A stretch of 21,979 nt of DNA, taken from assembly GCA_029558435.1 (NCBI GenBank), contig JAKQEZ010000051.1:1-21979 (forward strand), written 5' to 3'. A program made the translations under genes and the position numbers. The notes under the pieces are model-generated. The model did not search any database, was not told the origin of the DNA, and saw nothing but the letters and a program-made list of their open reading frames with translations. Every line of letters starts with the position of its first letter. Positions within the stretch are counted from its first letter, which is position 1. Below are positions 15,003-21,979 of this stretch, piece after piece. This DNA comes from Bacteroidota bacterium (lineage in GTDB: Bacteria; Bacteroidota; Bacteroidia; Flavobacteriales; Crocinitomicaceae).

Positions 15003-15866
15003 ATGGAATTTACATCGGCACAAATAGAAGCACTTAACCAAATTATTGACAACGCATTAGAGGAAGATTTAGGAGATGGCGACCATTCAAGTTTGGCTTG
15101 TGTGCCAGCTGATGCTATTGGTAAAGCAAAATTAATCATCAAAGACAAAGGGATTTTGGCAGGTGTTGAATTAGCAAAACATATTTTTTCACGCTATGAT
15201 GACTCACTAAAAATGACTTGCTTTATCAACGATGGTGCAAGAGTGGAACCTGGACAAATTGCCTTTGAAATTGAAGGGAAATCGCAATCTATTTTGGCTA
15301 CCGAACGATTGGTATTGAACTTTATGCAACGCATGAGCGGTATTGCTACGCAAACTCATGAAATTGTAAAACGCATTGAAGGTTGTGATACAAAATTGTT
15401 GGACACCCGAAAAACAACACCTGGTGTACGTTTATTGGAAAAATGGGCTGTGAAAATTGGTGGTGGACACAACCATCGCTTTGCCTTGTATGATATGGTG
15501 ATGCTAAAAGACAACCATATTGATTATGCTGGTGGCATTCAACAAGCTATTGAGCGTACCAACAATTATTTGAAAAGTAATCACAAAGCTTTAAAAATTG
15601 AAATTGAAGTGCGCAATGCTGATGAATTGCAACAAGTGTTGGCTGTTGGTCAGGTTGATCGTATCATGTTGGATAATTTTACGCCAGAACAAATAAAAGC
15701 TGTATTACCTACCATTCCTCAACAATTTGAAGTGGAAGCATCGGGAGGAATTACCCTCGATAACATACGTGCTTATGCAGAAACAGGTGTAGATTTTATT
15801 TCTGTTGGAGCTCTCACCCATTCTTTTAAAAGTCTGGATATGAGTTTAAAAGCTGATTTTAGTTGA
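15003..15866 (+). CDS. nadC: Nicotinate-nucleotide pyrophosphorylase (quinolinate phosphoribosyltransferase)
   Basis: A 287-residue enzyme of de novo NAD synthesis. It converts quinolinate and PRPP to nicotinate mononucleotide, CO2 and pyrophosphate. Family marks are EDLGDGDHSS (21-30), ERLVLNFMQRMSGIAT, the substrate-binding DTRKTTPGVRLLEKWAV with KIGGGHNHR, LYDMVMLKDNHI, then EIEVRNADE, DRIMLDNF and VEASGGITLDNI, which close the barrel. Length matches the family. It lies two bases after DUF4783. The nadA and nadB genes are not in this window. It ends with TGA, showing that TGA is a normal stop in this genome. Confidence 0.97.
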   Translation: MEFTSAQIEALNQIIDNALEEDLGDGDHSSLACVPADAIGKAKLIIKDKGILAGVELAKHIFSRYDDSLKMTCFINDGARVEPGQIAFEIEGKSQSILATERLVLNFMQRMSGIATQTHEIVKRIEGCDTKLLDTRKTTPGVRLLEKWAVKIGGGHNHRFALYDMVMLKDNHIDYAGGIQQAIERTNNYLKSNHKALKIEIEVRNADELQQVLAVGQVDRIMLDNFTPEQIKAVLPTIPQQFEVEASGGITLDNIRAYAETGVDFISVGALTHSFKSLDMSLKADFS

Positions 15867-15939
15867 ATTTAAATCTCACAACTTGCATCAATTTTATTGA
15901 AAAAACCAATTGGAGTTTTAAAACAAACCATTAATTGTA

Positions 15940-15947
15940 TATATTTG
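15940..15947 (+). promoter_or_regulatory. Bacteroidota -7 promoter element for tRNA-Leu
   Basis: TATATTTG is an exact TAnnTTTG match, 12 bases before the first base of the mature tRNA. It predicts a very short precursor leader. No clear -33 TTG lies at 19 bases. Confidence 0.65.
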
Positions 15948-15959
15948 CGACGTCGCAAG

Positions 15960-16041
15960 GCCCACGTGGTGGAATTGGTAGACACGCCATCTTGAGGGGG
16001 TGGTGCCAGTAGGTGTACCAGTTCGAATCTGGTCGTGGGCA
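15960..16041 (+). tRNA. tRNA-Leu (anticodon GAG)
   Basis: An 82-base class II tRNA. The acceptor stem GCCCACG (15960-15966) pairs with CGTGGGC (16034-16040) and A16041 is the discriminator. The D arm is GTGGAATTGGTAGACAC. The anticodon stem CCATC/GGTGG encloses TTGAGGG, giving the GAG anticodon at 15994-15996, which reads CUC and CUU. A long variable arm and the T loop GTTCGAATC follow. The CCA end is not encoded (A is followed by CAA) and must be added enzymatically. Confidence 0.97.
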
Positions 16042-16047
16042 CAATGT

Positions 16048-16075
16048 AAAGAGAGTCAAAATGGCTCTCTTTTTT
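16048..16075 (+). terminator. Intrinsic terminator of the tRNA-Leu transcript
   Basis: An eight-pair stem (AGAGAGTC at 16050-16057 with GGCTCTCT at 16063-16070, one T-G pair), a five-base loop and a following T run to 16075 form a standard rho-independent terminator seven bases after the tRNA. The T run overlaps the aroB stop codon (16074-16076) coming from the other strand. Confidence 0.88.
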
Positions 16076-17156
16076 AGTTCAAAGAAGCGGATGTTTTACT
16101 CATTAAATACACCAACGAATCCATAAACAATTCTTCACTCACGGGTTGGTCGAACAAGCAACTTCCAATTGCTTCCAATAAACAACATTGTATTTTTCCC
16201 GAGTGGTTTTTCTTATCGTTGTAGAGCAGTTCCACTATAACTGGAAAATCATCCATTGGAATGACCGGAACAGGATACCAACTCAACAATACTTGCTCGA
16301 TATCGGCAAAATCATCTTGCGACAGCTTGCCTAATTTTACAGAAATAAAACTTTCTGCCAACATTCCCAGTGCCACACTGTGACCATGATCGATAGGTTC
16401 GCCTGATAAAAAATAGCCTTCAATGGCGTGCCCCATGGTGTGTCCAAAATTTAAAATTTTTCGAATTCCTTTTTCTTGCGGGTCTTCATTGACTACGTCC
16501 ACCTTAATGGTTGCAATTTTTGCTAAAAATTCATCGTTGGTTAGTTCTAATAAATCTTCAATTTCTGTTAGCTGCTCCCACAAATCAACATCTTTAATGA
16601 GAGCATGTTTTAACGCTTCGGCATAACCATTCACCATTTCTTTTTCGGGTAATGAATGCAAAAATGCTTTGTCGATAAATAATGCTTTTGGAAAACGAAA
16701 AACACCCAATTGATTTTTATATGCTCCTAAATCTACACCATTTTTACCACCAATTGCAGCATCAATCATGCCTAGCAAGGTAGTTGGAATATGGATAAAA
16801 TCAATACCTCGTTTATAAATCGAAGCAATGAAACCTCCCATATCTGTTACCACTCCTCCACCTAGGTTGATGATTAAATCCCTGCGACCAATGCCATATT
16901 CGGAAAGAGCTTCCCACACCTGCATGCACACATCCAAGGTTTTATTTTCTTCGCCAAAAGGCAACATCATCACCTCGGCAGTGGTTAAAAAATCAAAAGA
17001 AGTGATTAAATAATCCAAGCAATGTTCGTGGGTATTTTCATCCACCATTATCACAATTTTTGATTGAGCATAGTTTGTTTGTATGAATTGGGAAAATGAT
17101 GAATCGAGGATGCTACCAATTTCAATAGGACAATTTATATTTTGGAGTGTAATCAT
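16074..17156 (-). CDS. aroB: 3-dehydroquinate synthase
   Basis: A 360-residue enzyme, the second step of the shikimate pathway, which turns DAHP into 3-dehydroquinate using NAD and a divalent metal. Family marks are GGGVVTDMGGFIASIYKRG (NAD and phosphate binding), PTTLLGMIDAAIGGKNGVD, and the metal ligands in VNGYAEALKHALI, NFGHTMGHAIEG and DHGHSVALGM. Length is normal (about 360). It starts at ATG 17156. The gene ends inside the tRNA-Leu terminator and lies downstream of, and on the same strand as, the FG-GAP protein gene, from which it is separated by a terminator at 17195-17226. It is probably transcribed alone. Confidence 0.97.
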   Translation of the reverse strand: MITLQNINCPIEIGSILDSSFSQFIQTNYAQSKIVIMVDENTHEHCLDYLITSFDFLTTAEVMMLPFGEENKTLDVCMQVWEALSEYGIGRRDLIINLGGGVVTDMGGFIASIYKRGIDFIHIPTTLLGMIDAAIGGKNGVDLGAYKNQLGVFRFPKALFIDKAFLHSLPEKEMVNGYAEALKHALIKDVDLWEQLTEIEDLLELTNDEFLAKIATIKVDVVNEDPQEKGIRKILNFGHTMGHAIEGYFLSGEPIDHGHSVALGMLAESFISVKLGKLSQDDFADIEQVLLSWYPVPVIPMDDFPVIVELLYNDKKNHSGKIQCCLLEAIGSCLFDQPVSEELFMDSLVYLMSKTSASLN

Positions 17157-17194
17157 GGTGCTAAATAAAATCGAAGTTACAAAAAAATGCGATA

Positions 17195-17226
17195 CAAAAA
17201 AGGCTGTCCAAAAAATGAACAGCCTT
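17195..17226 (-). terminator. Intrinsic terminator of the FG-GAP gene
   Basis: The arms AAGGCTGT (17200-17207 and, inverted, 17219-17226) form an eight-base-pair stem with an 11-base loop. On the minus strand the stem is followed by a T run (A run 17196-17201 on the plus strand). It lies just after the stop at 17251 and before aroB. Confidence 0.85.
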
Positions 17227-17250
17227 CAACTATTAAAATGCTAATTGGTA

Positions 17251-19122
17251 TTATTTTTTTACAATTTTAGTGTGGTTGCTACCATTTACTTGTAAAATAT
17301 AAACGCCGTTTGCTTCATTTGTTAAGTTAACTGCATGTTGGTTGCTCGATGCAGTTGCTGTGTAAATAACGTTGCCCGTTAAAGACAATACTTCAATTGT
17401 AGCATTAGTTGGCACATTTGACAAGTTGAAAACACCCGTTTCACTTGGGTTAGGATAAACGTTTAATTGTTCAGTTGCTAAGTCATCAATTCCCAATACG
17501 TTTACAAATTTACAACTAGATGTTTTAGAACAATCTCCGTTTGAGACAACTACTTTGTAATTTCCAGATGTTGATGGAGTAAAAGTTGCGCTTGTTGCAC
17601 CATCAATTGGTGTTTCATCTGCACAATTAATCCATTGGAAAGTGTGCGTTGCTGGGTCTGCTGCTACTTCTAACGTAGTTCCAGTTAATACAACATTTGC
17701 GTTGATTAAAGCAATAATTACACGTTGTTCTAAAACTGCTGTAAATCCGTTACCATCGTCAAAACTCCAAGCAATTACTGTAGTTCCAGGCGTTGTAATT
17801 GGGAAAGTTGTTGAAGTTGTCCCATTAATTGTTCCATTACACGTTGTTGCTGTTGGAGGCGTAACCGATTCTACTGCACAATTAGCATTAATATCCGCCA
17901 ATGTTTCTTGATCTAAAAATGAATCAAAACATGTTTCATTGATATACAAACCAGAGAAATTTGCACTATTTGTTTGTATTCCTGAAATTAAAATATCCGC
18001 ACTGCCATCTCCATTTACATCACCAACTGCAACAGCACCTTCACTTACACCTGTTAAATTATAAGCATCATTAACTGTAAAAATACCTTCGCCATTTTGG
18101 TTTGCATAGATAGTTGCCAACATGTTACCACCACTTTCACCAGTTAACAATAAATCCAAGTCACCATCTCTATCAGCATCTAAAAATTCAATTTTGCCAT
18201 TTGCTGCTGATGTGATTGATGAATTGCCATTTAAAAGGAAAGTACCGTCTCCTTGGTTGAAATAAATATTTTTTTCATTGGCAAAATCATCATTTTTTCC
18301 AGAAGTAACTAAATCTACCCATCCATCACCTGTTATGTCTGCAAATTTTGCATCGCCATACATAATGCTTCTAAAATTTGTGCCTTGCTCTAGTGTAAAA
18401 TTACCATGGCCATCGTTTTTATATAATTGAGTTACTATAGAAAACGAGTTGTCTCTACCAGAAATAAACAAATCAATATCGCCGTCGTTATCCACGTCTG
18501 CAAAGTCACCAAAACTTTCTTCGCCTAAATTGGGAATAGATGTTGTTGCTGCAGTAAACACACCTGTTCCATCATTAATGTAAAGATTTGATTTTCCAGA
18601 TATTCCATTACTTCCTGCTACAAAAATATCTGAGAATCCATCGTCATTAACGTCGGCTACAAGAATAAATCCATACTCCATTTTTGTAAATGTGTTAGCT
18701 GTTGATAAGGTAAAGTTACCTTGTCCATCGTTTAGATAAAGTTCTGTTACAACTCCATCCTCACCTCTACCGGCAACTATTAAATCTAAATCATCATCGT
18801 TTTCAACATCAATAAATTGAGCAGAAGAATTGGCTAATGGTGTAATTGTAGTGCCTGTTTGCAACGTAAAAACGCCGTCATTATTCACATAAATTTGAGA
18901 ATAATAATCGTACCCATTTTTTCCAGACATAAAAATATCTAAGTCGCCATCGCCATCAATGTCTCCAAACTTTATTGCTCCATTGGATAAGGTTGGAAAA
19001 ACATTGTTTGCATCTAAGGTAAACTCCATTGTTTGCGCAAATGAAGCAGCTGAGCCCAACATAACCAAAGAAGAGAATGCCACTTTTGTTGTGTTGGCTA
19101 AAATTGTATTAAATCTAATCAT
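17251..19122 (-). CDS. Secreted FG-GAP/VCBS seven-bladed propeller protein with T9SS type A sorting domain
   Basis: A 623-residue exported protein. Residues 1-29 form a signal peptide (cut near AASFAQ). Residues 50-395 hold seven FG-GAP/VCBS repeats, each with a Dx[D/N]xDGxxD-type calcium loop: D54-D62, 105-113, 157-165, 209-217, 262-270, 315-323 and 368-376, spaced 51-53 residues, as in a complete seven-bladed beta-propeller. Several loops are imperfect (for example 105, VENDDDLD). A middle region follows, including an Ig-like segment (about 475-541) and paired cysteines. The C-terminus (about 545-623), with LNVYPNPSETG, VLSLTGNVIY, NGVYILQV and a KIVKK end, is the type A T9SS sorting domain. 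It is therefore exported to the surface or released; the ligand is unknown. A near-palindromic -7 promoter region lies upstream. Confidence 0.94.
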   Translation of the reverse strand: MIRFNTILANTTKVAFSSLVMLGSAASFAQTMEFTLDANNVFPTLSNGAIKFGDIDGDGDLDIFMSGKNGYDYYSQIYVNNDGVFTLQTGTTITPLANSSAQFIDVENDDDLDLIVAGRGEDGVVTELYLNDGQGNFTLSTANTFTKMEYGFILVADVNDDGFSDIFVAGSNGISGKSNLYINDGTGVFTAATTSIPNLGEESFGDFADVDNDGDIDLFISGRDNSFSIVTQLYKNDGHGNFTLEQGTNFRSIMYGDAKFADITGDGWVDLVTSGKNDDFANEKNIYFNQGDGTFLLNGNSSITSAANGKIEFLDADRDGDLDLLLTGESGGNMLATIYANQNGEGIFTVNDAYNLTGVSEGAVAVGDVNGDGSADILISGIQTNSANFSGLYINETCFDSFLDQETLADINANCAVESVTPPTATTCNGTINGTTSTTFPITTPGTTVIAWSFDDGNGFTAVLEQRVIIALINANVVLTGTTLEVAADPATHTFQWINCADETPIDGATSATFTPSTSGNYKVVVSNGDCSKTSSCKFVNVLGIDDLATEQLNVYPNPSETGVFNLSNVPTNATIEVLSLTGNVIYTATASSNQHAVNLTNEANGVYILQVNGSNHTKIVKK

Positions 19123-19147
19123 CGCTAATTTTTTTTGTATAACCCTA

Positions 19148-19155
19148 CAAAATTA
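19148..19155 (-). promoter_or_regulatory. Bacteroidota -7 promoter element for the FG-GAP gene, inside an inverted repeat
   Basis: The minus strand reads TAATTTTG, an exact TAnnTTTG match, 25 bases before the ATG. It is enclosed by the inverted repeat ACCCTA/TAGGGT (19142-19147 and 19154-19159), so a repressor could cover it. That part is inference; the repeat itself is seen. Confidence 0.6.
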
Positions 19156-19226
19156 GGGTAAAGCATTGGTAACTAATACTTTCGACGAATGGGTAAGATT
19201 GCTACCGTTTTTTTGCAATACACAAC

Positions 19227-19246
19227 TTACTAAAACATTTTAGTAA
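19227..19246. repeat. 20-base palindrome (possible operator)
   Basis: TTACTAAAA, a CA spacer and TTTTAGTAA form perfect 9-base arms in the 270-base gap between the divergent FG-GAP and proline dehydrogenase genes. A second, looser pair (GTAACT 19243-19248 and AGTTAC 19260-19265) overlaps its end. It is not followed by a T run on either strand, so it does not look like a terminator. The rest of the gap holds only the two promoters. Confidence 0.5.
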
Positions 19247-19361
19247 CTGATTTTATGGTAGTTACAAAAATACTATTAACACCCTTTAACATTTCATTCA
19301 TTTTAGCATTGCAAAAGTTGGGGTGATTTTCAACTAAAAAATAGGGGGCTTTAACAATTCT

Positions 19362-19388
19362 TTGCAATTGTAAAATTTGATACATTTG
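19362..19388 (+). promoter_or_regulatory. Promoter for the proline dehydrogenase gene (TTG-N16-TACATTTG)
   Basis: TACATTTG at 19381-19388 is an exact TAnnTTTG match, with TTG at 19362-19364, 16 bases upstream (slightly short). The ATG begins at 19393, four bases after the box, so the transcript should be leaderless or nearly so. Confidence 0.68.
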
Positions 19389-19392
19389 CATT

Positions 19393-20565
19393 ATGATATC
19401 GTTTGAAAATACACAAGTAGCATTTGAAAGTAAATCGGATGCTGATTTAAACAGAGCTTACCAATTATTTAAGTTAATTGGTAATAGAAATTTGGTGAAA
19501 ATTGGAAAACCGTTGACCAATTTTGCATTGGCGATTGGTCTCCCAATTAAAGGCTTGATTAAAAAAACAATCTTTGCTCAATTTTGTGGTGGTGAAACCA
19601 TTGATGGGTGCGATGAAAAAATCCAAACACTAGGGAAATTCGGTATAGGAACAATATTGGACTATTCGGTAGAAGGAAAAACATCGGAAGAAGATTTTGA
19701 GCATACTACAAACGAAATTATTGCAACCATTTTAAAAGGAAAAAACAATGCATTTATTCCATTTGCTGTATTTAAAGTTACGGGAATTGCACGTTTTGAA
19801 ATTTTAGAAAAAGCCAACCGAACAGTAGATAACCTCAACAATATTGAATTGGAAGAATACAAACACGTTGTTGCTCGTGTGGAACGCATTTGCAAAGCAG
19901 CATACGATAATAAAATTCCAGTTTTTATTGATGCAGAAGAAACGTGGATTCAAACAACAATAGACAGAATTACTTTGGATATGATGCGTCTATTTAACAA
20001 AGAAACTGCAATTGTTTACAATACCATTCAAATGTATCGCCACGATCGTTTGGCATTTTTAAAAGAAGAAATTACCCTTGCAAAAAATGAAGGTTTTCAT
20101 TACGGTGTGAAATTAGTACGTGGCGCTTACATGGAAAAAGAACGTGAGCGTGCTGCTAAAAAAGGATATTCTTCGCCCATTCAACCGGATAAAAATGCGT
20201 GCGACAAAGACTATAACTTGGCTTTGGAATACATTGTAAACGAAATAGACCACGTTGCTTTGTGTGCAGGCTCTCACAACGAAGAAAGTGCTCAGTTTTT
20301 AGCTGAACTAATGGATAAAAAAGGAATTCAACATAACGATTCACGCATTTATTTTGCGCAATTATTGGGAATGAGTGATCATATTTCATACAACTTATCC
20401 AAATTGGAATACAATGTTGCCAAATATGTGCCTTATGGTCCAATCAAAGAAGTAATGCCGTATTTATTGCGCAGAGCGGATGAAAACACATCGGTTGCTG
20501 GACAAACTGGTCGTGAATTAAGCTTGATTATCAAAGAAAGAAACAGACGTAAATTGAAAAATTAA
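19393..20565 (+). CDS. Proline dehydrogenase (monofunctional)
   Basis: A 390-residue FAD-dependent enzyme oxidising L-proline to pyrroline-5-carboxylate, the first step of proline catabolism, feeding electrons to the respiratory chain. The barrel is marked by IPVFIDAEETW, FHYGVKLVRGAYMEKERERA, CAGSHNEESA and YFAQLLGMSDHISYNL. The C-terminal substrate-binding motif is KYVPYGPIKEVMPYLLRRADENTS, with the paired Arg that hold the proline carboxylate. It lacks the P5C dehydrogenase domain of full-length PutA, so the second step must come from a separate gene. The N-terminus (ENTQVAFESKSDADLNRAYQLF) matches the expected family start, which supports ATG 19393. It ends convergent with the PAP2 gene, with a 4-base overlap of the stops. 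Confidence 0.95.
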   Translation: MISFENTQVAFESKSDADLNRAYQLFKLIGNRNLVKIGKPLTNFALAIGLPIKGLIKKTIFAQFCGGETIDGCDEKIQTLGKFGIGTILDYSVEGKTSEEDFEHTTNEIIATILKGKNNAFIPFAVFKVTGIARFEILEKANRTVDNLNNIELEEYKHVVARVERICKAAYDNKIPVFIDAEETWIQTTIDRITLDMMRLFNKETAIVYNTIQMYRHDRLAFLKEEITLAKNEGFHYGVKLVRGAYMEKERERAAKKGYSSPIQPDKNACDKDYNLALEYIVNEIDHVALCAGSHNEESAQFLAELMDKKGIQHNDSRIYFAQLLGMSDHISYNLSKLEYNVAKYVPYGPIKEVMPYLLRRADENTSVAGQTGRELSLIIKERNRRKLKN

Positions 20566-21158
20566 TTTTCGTCAGTAATTCTTTTTTCAAATTTTAAATA
20601 GAAATAGCGGTAAACAAGTATGGCCACCGTTGTTCCTACTAAAAATCCTCCGATGATGTCGGATAAATAATGAACACCTAAATAAATGCGGCTATAAGAA
20701 ATAATGGTCGCCAAAATTAATAACGTGGGCAACAAGCGTTTGTAATGTGCTTGAAGTATCCATCCTGCTGTCCACGCAATAGTGAAAAAATTTCCAGCAT
20801 GTGAAGACACAAAACCGTATTGACCGCCTTTGTAGTAGCTTCCATCTTCAAATTGAAAGAAATGCAAAGAATTGGTTAACAATAAATTATGCGATGGCCG
20901 GTAACGCTGTACAGTTTCTTTGATAATTCCCGAGCAAATAAAATCGGTGCAACCAACAGCTAATAGCACAGAACCGATGAATAATAAGGTTTTTTTCCAC
21001 CCTAATTTTTTAAATCCCAAATAAATTAAAAAAAGATAGAGCGGAATCCAAGTAATTGAGGCAGAAAAGGTCCACATGATATCGTCCATCAAGGGCGAAT
21101 TCCAACTGTTGATGGTTAGAACAATGTTTCTATCAATTGCTTCGAGCCAATCAATCAT
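20562..21158 (-). CDS. PAP2-family membrane phosphatase
   Basis: A 198-residue integral membrane phosphatase of the type 2 phosphatidic acid phosphatase family. The three catalytic motifs are complete: K80-x6-R87-P88; S118-S119-H120 (the PSGH-type motif); and S156-R157-x5-H163-x3-D167. H163 is the likely nucleophile and H120 the acid/base. Hydrophobic segments lie at about 33-47, 56-76, 121-136, 143-154 and 168-185. Substrates in this family include undecaprenyl pyrophosphate and lipid phosphates; the choice cannot be made here. The ATG overlaps the last eight bases of obg (ATGATTGA arrangement), so it is co-transcribed and probably translationally coupled to it. Confidence 0.93.
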   Translation of the reverse strand: MIDWLEAIDRNIVLTINSWNSPLMDDIMWTFSASITWIPLYLFLIYLGFKKLGWKKTLLFIGSVLLAVGCTDFICSGIIKETVQRYRPSHNLLLTNSLHFFQFEDGSYYKGGQYGFVSSHAGNFFTIAWTAGWILQAHYKRLLPTLLILATIISYSRIYLGVHYLSDIIGGFLVGTTVAILVYRYFYLKFEKRITDEN

Positions 21159-21979
21159 TTGATAAGTGTTTCCAAATTAAATCTTTCAATTCTGTAATAC
21201 CTTTTCCTGCAACCGATGAAATGAACACAGTAGGAATTTTGGGCAATGTTTTTTTCACCTCAGCAATTAGTTCATCGTCCAACATATCCGATTTTGTAAT
21301 GGCTAAAATACGTTCTTTGTGCAACAATTCTGGGTTGTATTGTTTCAATTCGTTGAGCAATGTTTCATATTCTTTTTTGATGTCATCACTATCAATAGGC
21401 ACCATAAACAACAACAACGAATTACGCTCGATATGACGCAAGAAGCGCAAACCTAAGCCTTTACCTGCGTGAGCTCCCTCAATAATACCTGGGATATCGG
21501 CCATAATAAACGAACGGTGATCGCGGTAGGATACCATTCCTAAATTAGGACGCAAGGTTGTAAACGGATAATTGGCAATTTCTGGTTTTGCAGCTGAAAC
21601 TACGGATAACAAGGTACTTTTTCCAGCATTTGGAAAGCCTACCAAACCAACATCGGCCAAAACTTTTAACTCTAAAATTTTCCAACCTTCTTCTCCAGGT
21701 TCACCCGGTTGTGCATAGCGCGGCGTTTGATTGGTTGCCGATTTAAAATGATTGTTTCCCAATCCACCTCTACCTCCACGTTGAATAATTTGTTCTTCTC
21801 CGTGTTCAGTAATTTCAAACAACACTTCACCCGTATCAGCATCTTTAGCTATTGTACCTAGAGGCACTTCAATATAAACATCTTGTCCTTGAGCTCCCGT
21901 TTTTAGATTGCCCGAACCATGCGCTCCGTGTGTTGCCTTTATGTGTTTTTGGTATTTTAAGTGCAATAAGGTCCACATT
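21151..21979 (-). CDS. obg: Obg GTPase, C-terminal part (5' end outside window)
   Basis: The last 276 or so codons of an Obg/CgtA GTPase, an essential factor in 50S ribosome assembly and stress control. The visible region begins inside the glycine-rich Obg fold ([14 protein letters not shown], then [11 protein letters not shown]). The GTPase domain has G1 GFPNAGKST, a conserved Thr in the switch segment (YPFTTL), G3 [10 protein letters not shown]4 TKSD (a variant of NKxD) and G5 SSVAGKG. There is no long C-terminal extension after LIWKHLSND. The N-terminal part lies beyond position 21979, so the Met at 21978 is internal and not the start. The PAP2 gene begins within its last codons. Confidence 0.97.
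   Translation of the reverse strand, partial: MWTLLHLKYQKHIKATHGAHGSGNLKTGAQGQDVYIEVPLGTIAKDADTGEVLFEITEHGEEQIIQRGGRGGLGNNHFKSATNQTPRYAQPGEPGEEGWKILELKVLADVGLVGFPNAGKSTLLSVVSAAKPEIANYPFTTLRPNLGMVSYRDHRSFIMADIPGIIEGAHAGKGLGLRFLRHIERNSLLLFMVPIDSDDIKKEYETLLNELKQYNPELLHKERILAITKSDMLDDELIAEVKKTLPKIPTVFISSVAGKGITELKDLIWKHLSND

Noticed and set aside
17642..17911. Plus-strand open frame inside the FG-GAP gene
   Set aside because: It is a shadow of the secreted protein, Val/Thr-rich by reverse complement, with no promoter or family motif.
1..21979. Defence island, phage, insertion sequence or CRISPR array
   Set aside because: No transposase, integrase, nuclease-helicase cluster, terminal inverted repeats or regularly spaced repeats are visible in either strand; gene content is housekeeping and surface proteins.

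Overview
The window is AT-rich chromosomal DNA from a member of the Bacteroidota, most likely Flavobacteriales or a close relative. Three things support this. Two large secreted proteins carry type IX secretion (T9SS) C-terminal domains of two classes, CHU_C/gliding type and type A. Many genes lack a Shine-Dalgarno sequence and instead have the Bacteroidota -7 promoter element TAnnTTTG upstream. The housekeeping proteins (PanB, MlaEF, DUF4783-NadC, Obg, monofunctional proline dehydrogenase) read like Flavobacteriia versions. TGA is used as a normal stop (nadC, obg, the 1358-residue protein), so the genetic code is standard.

Layout. 1-1460: the 3' end of an Rrf2-type regulator, a convergent group III truncated haemoglobin, a cytochrome c lipoprotein and an unrecognised 78-residue protein. 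1535-5289: endonuclease III (without its iron-sulfur cysteines), the YggS PLP protein, a PhnP-like metallo-hydrolase on the other strand, then the panB and RluA-type pseudouridine synthase pair. 5303-6450: a WG-repeat surface protein gene broken by an in-frame TGA and a one-base frameshift. 6571-10647: a giant T9SS-exported adhesin-like protein. 10670-12942: a GNAT acetyltransferase, then mannose-1-phosphate guanylyltransferase and a SprT-like metalloprotease in a minus-strand pair. 13005-15866: the MlaE-MlaF lipid transporter pair, then DUF4783 and nadC. 15960-16041: tRNA-Leu(GAG), whose terminator runs into the end of aroB. 16074-19122: aroB and a seven-bladed FG-GAP propeller protein with a T9SS sorting tail. 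19393-21979: proline dehydrogenase, then a PAP2 phosphatase overlapping the end of obg, which is cut by the window edge.

The genes are mostly housekeeping: DNA repair, cofactor synthesis (pantothenate, NAD), the shikimate pathway, outer-membrane lipid transport, ribosome or tRNA maturation and sugar-nucleotide supply. Between them lie surface and secreted proteins. No mobile element, CRISPR array, phage or defence cassette is visible, and I found no convincing undescribed multi-gene system. The points most worth a second look are the broken WG-repeat gene, the cluster-less Nth, several consensus promoters placed so close to the ATG that the transcripts should be leaderless or nearly so, the palindromes between the FG-GAP gene and the proline dehydrogenase gene, and the unrecognised small protein at 1224-1460.
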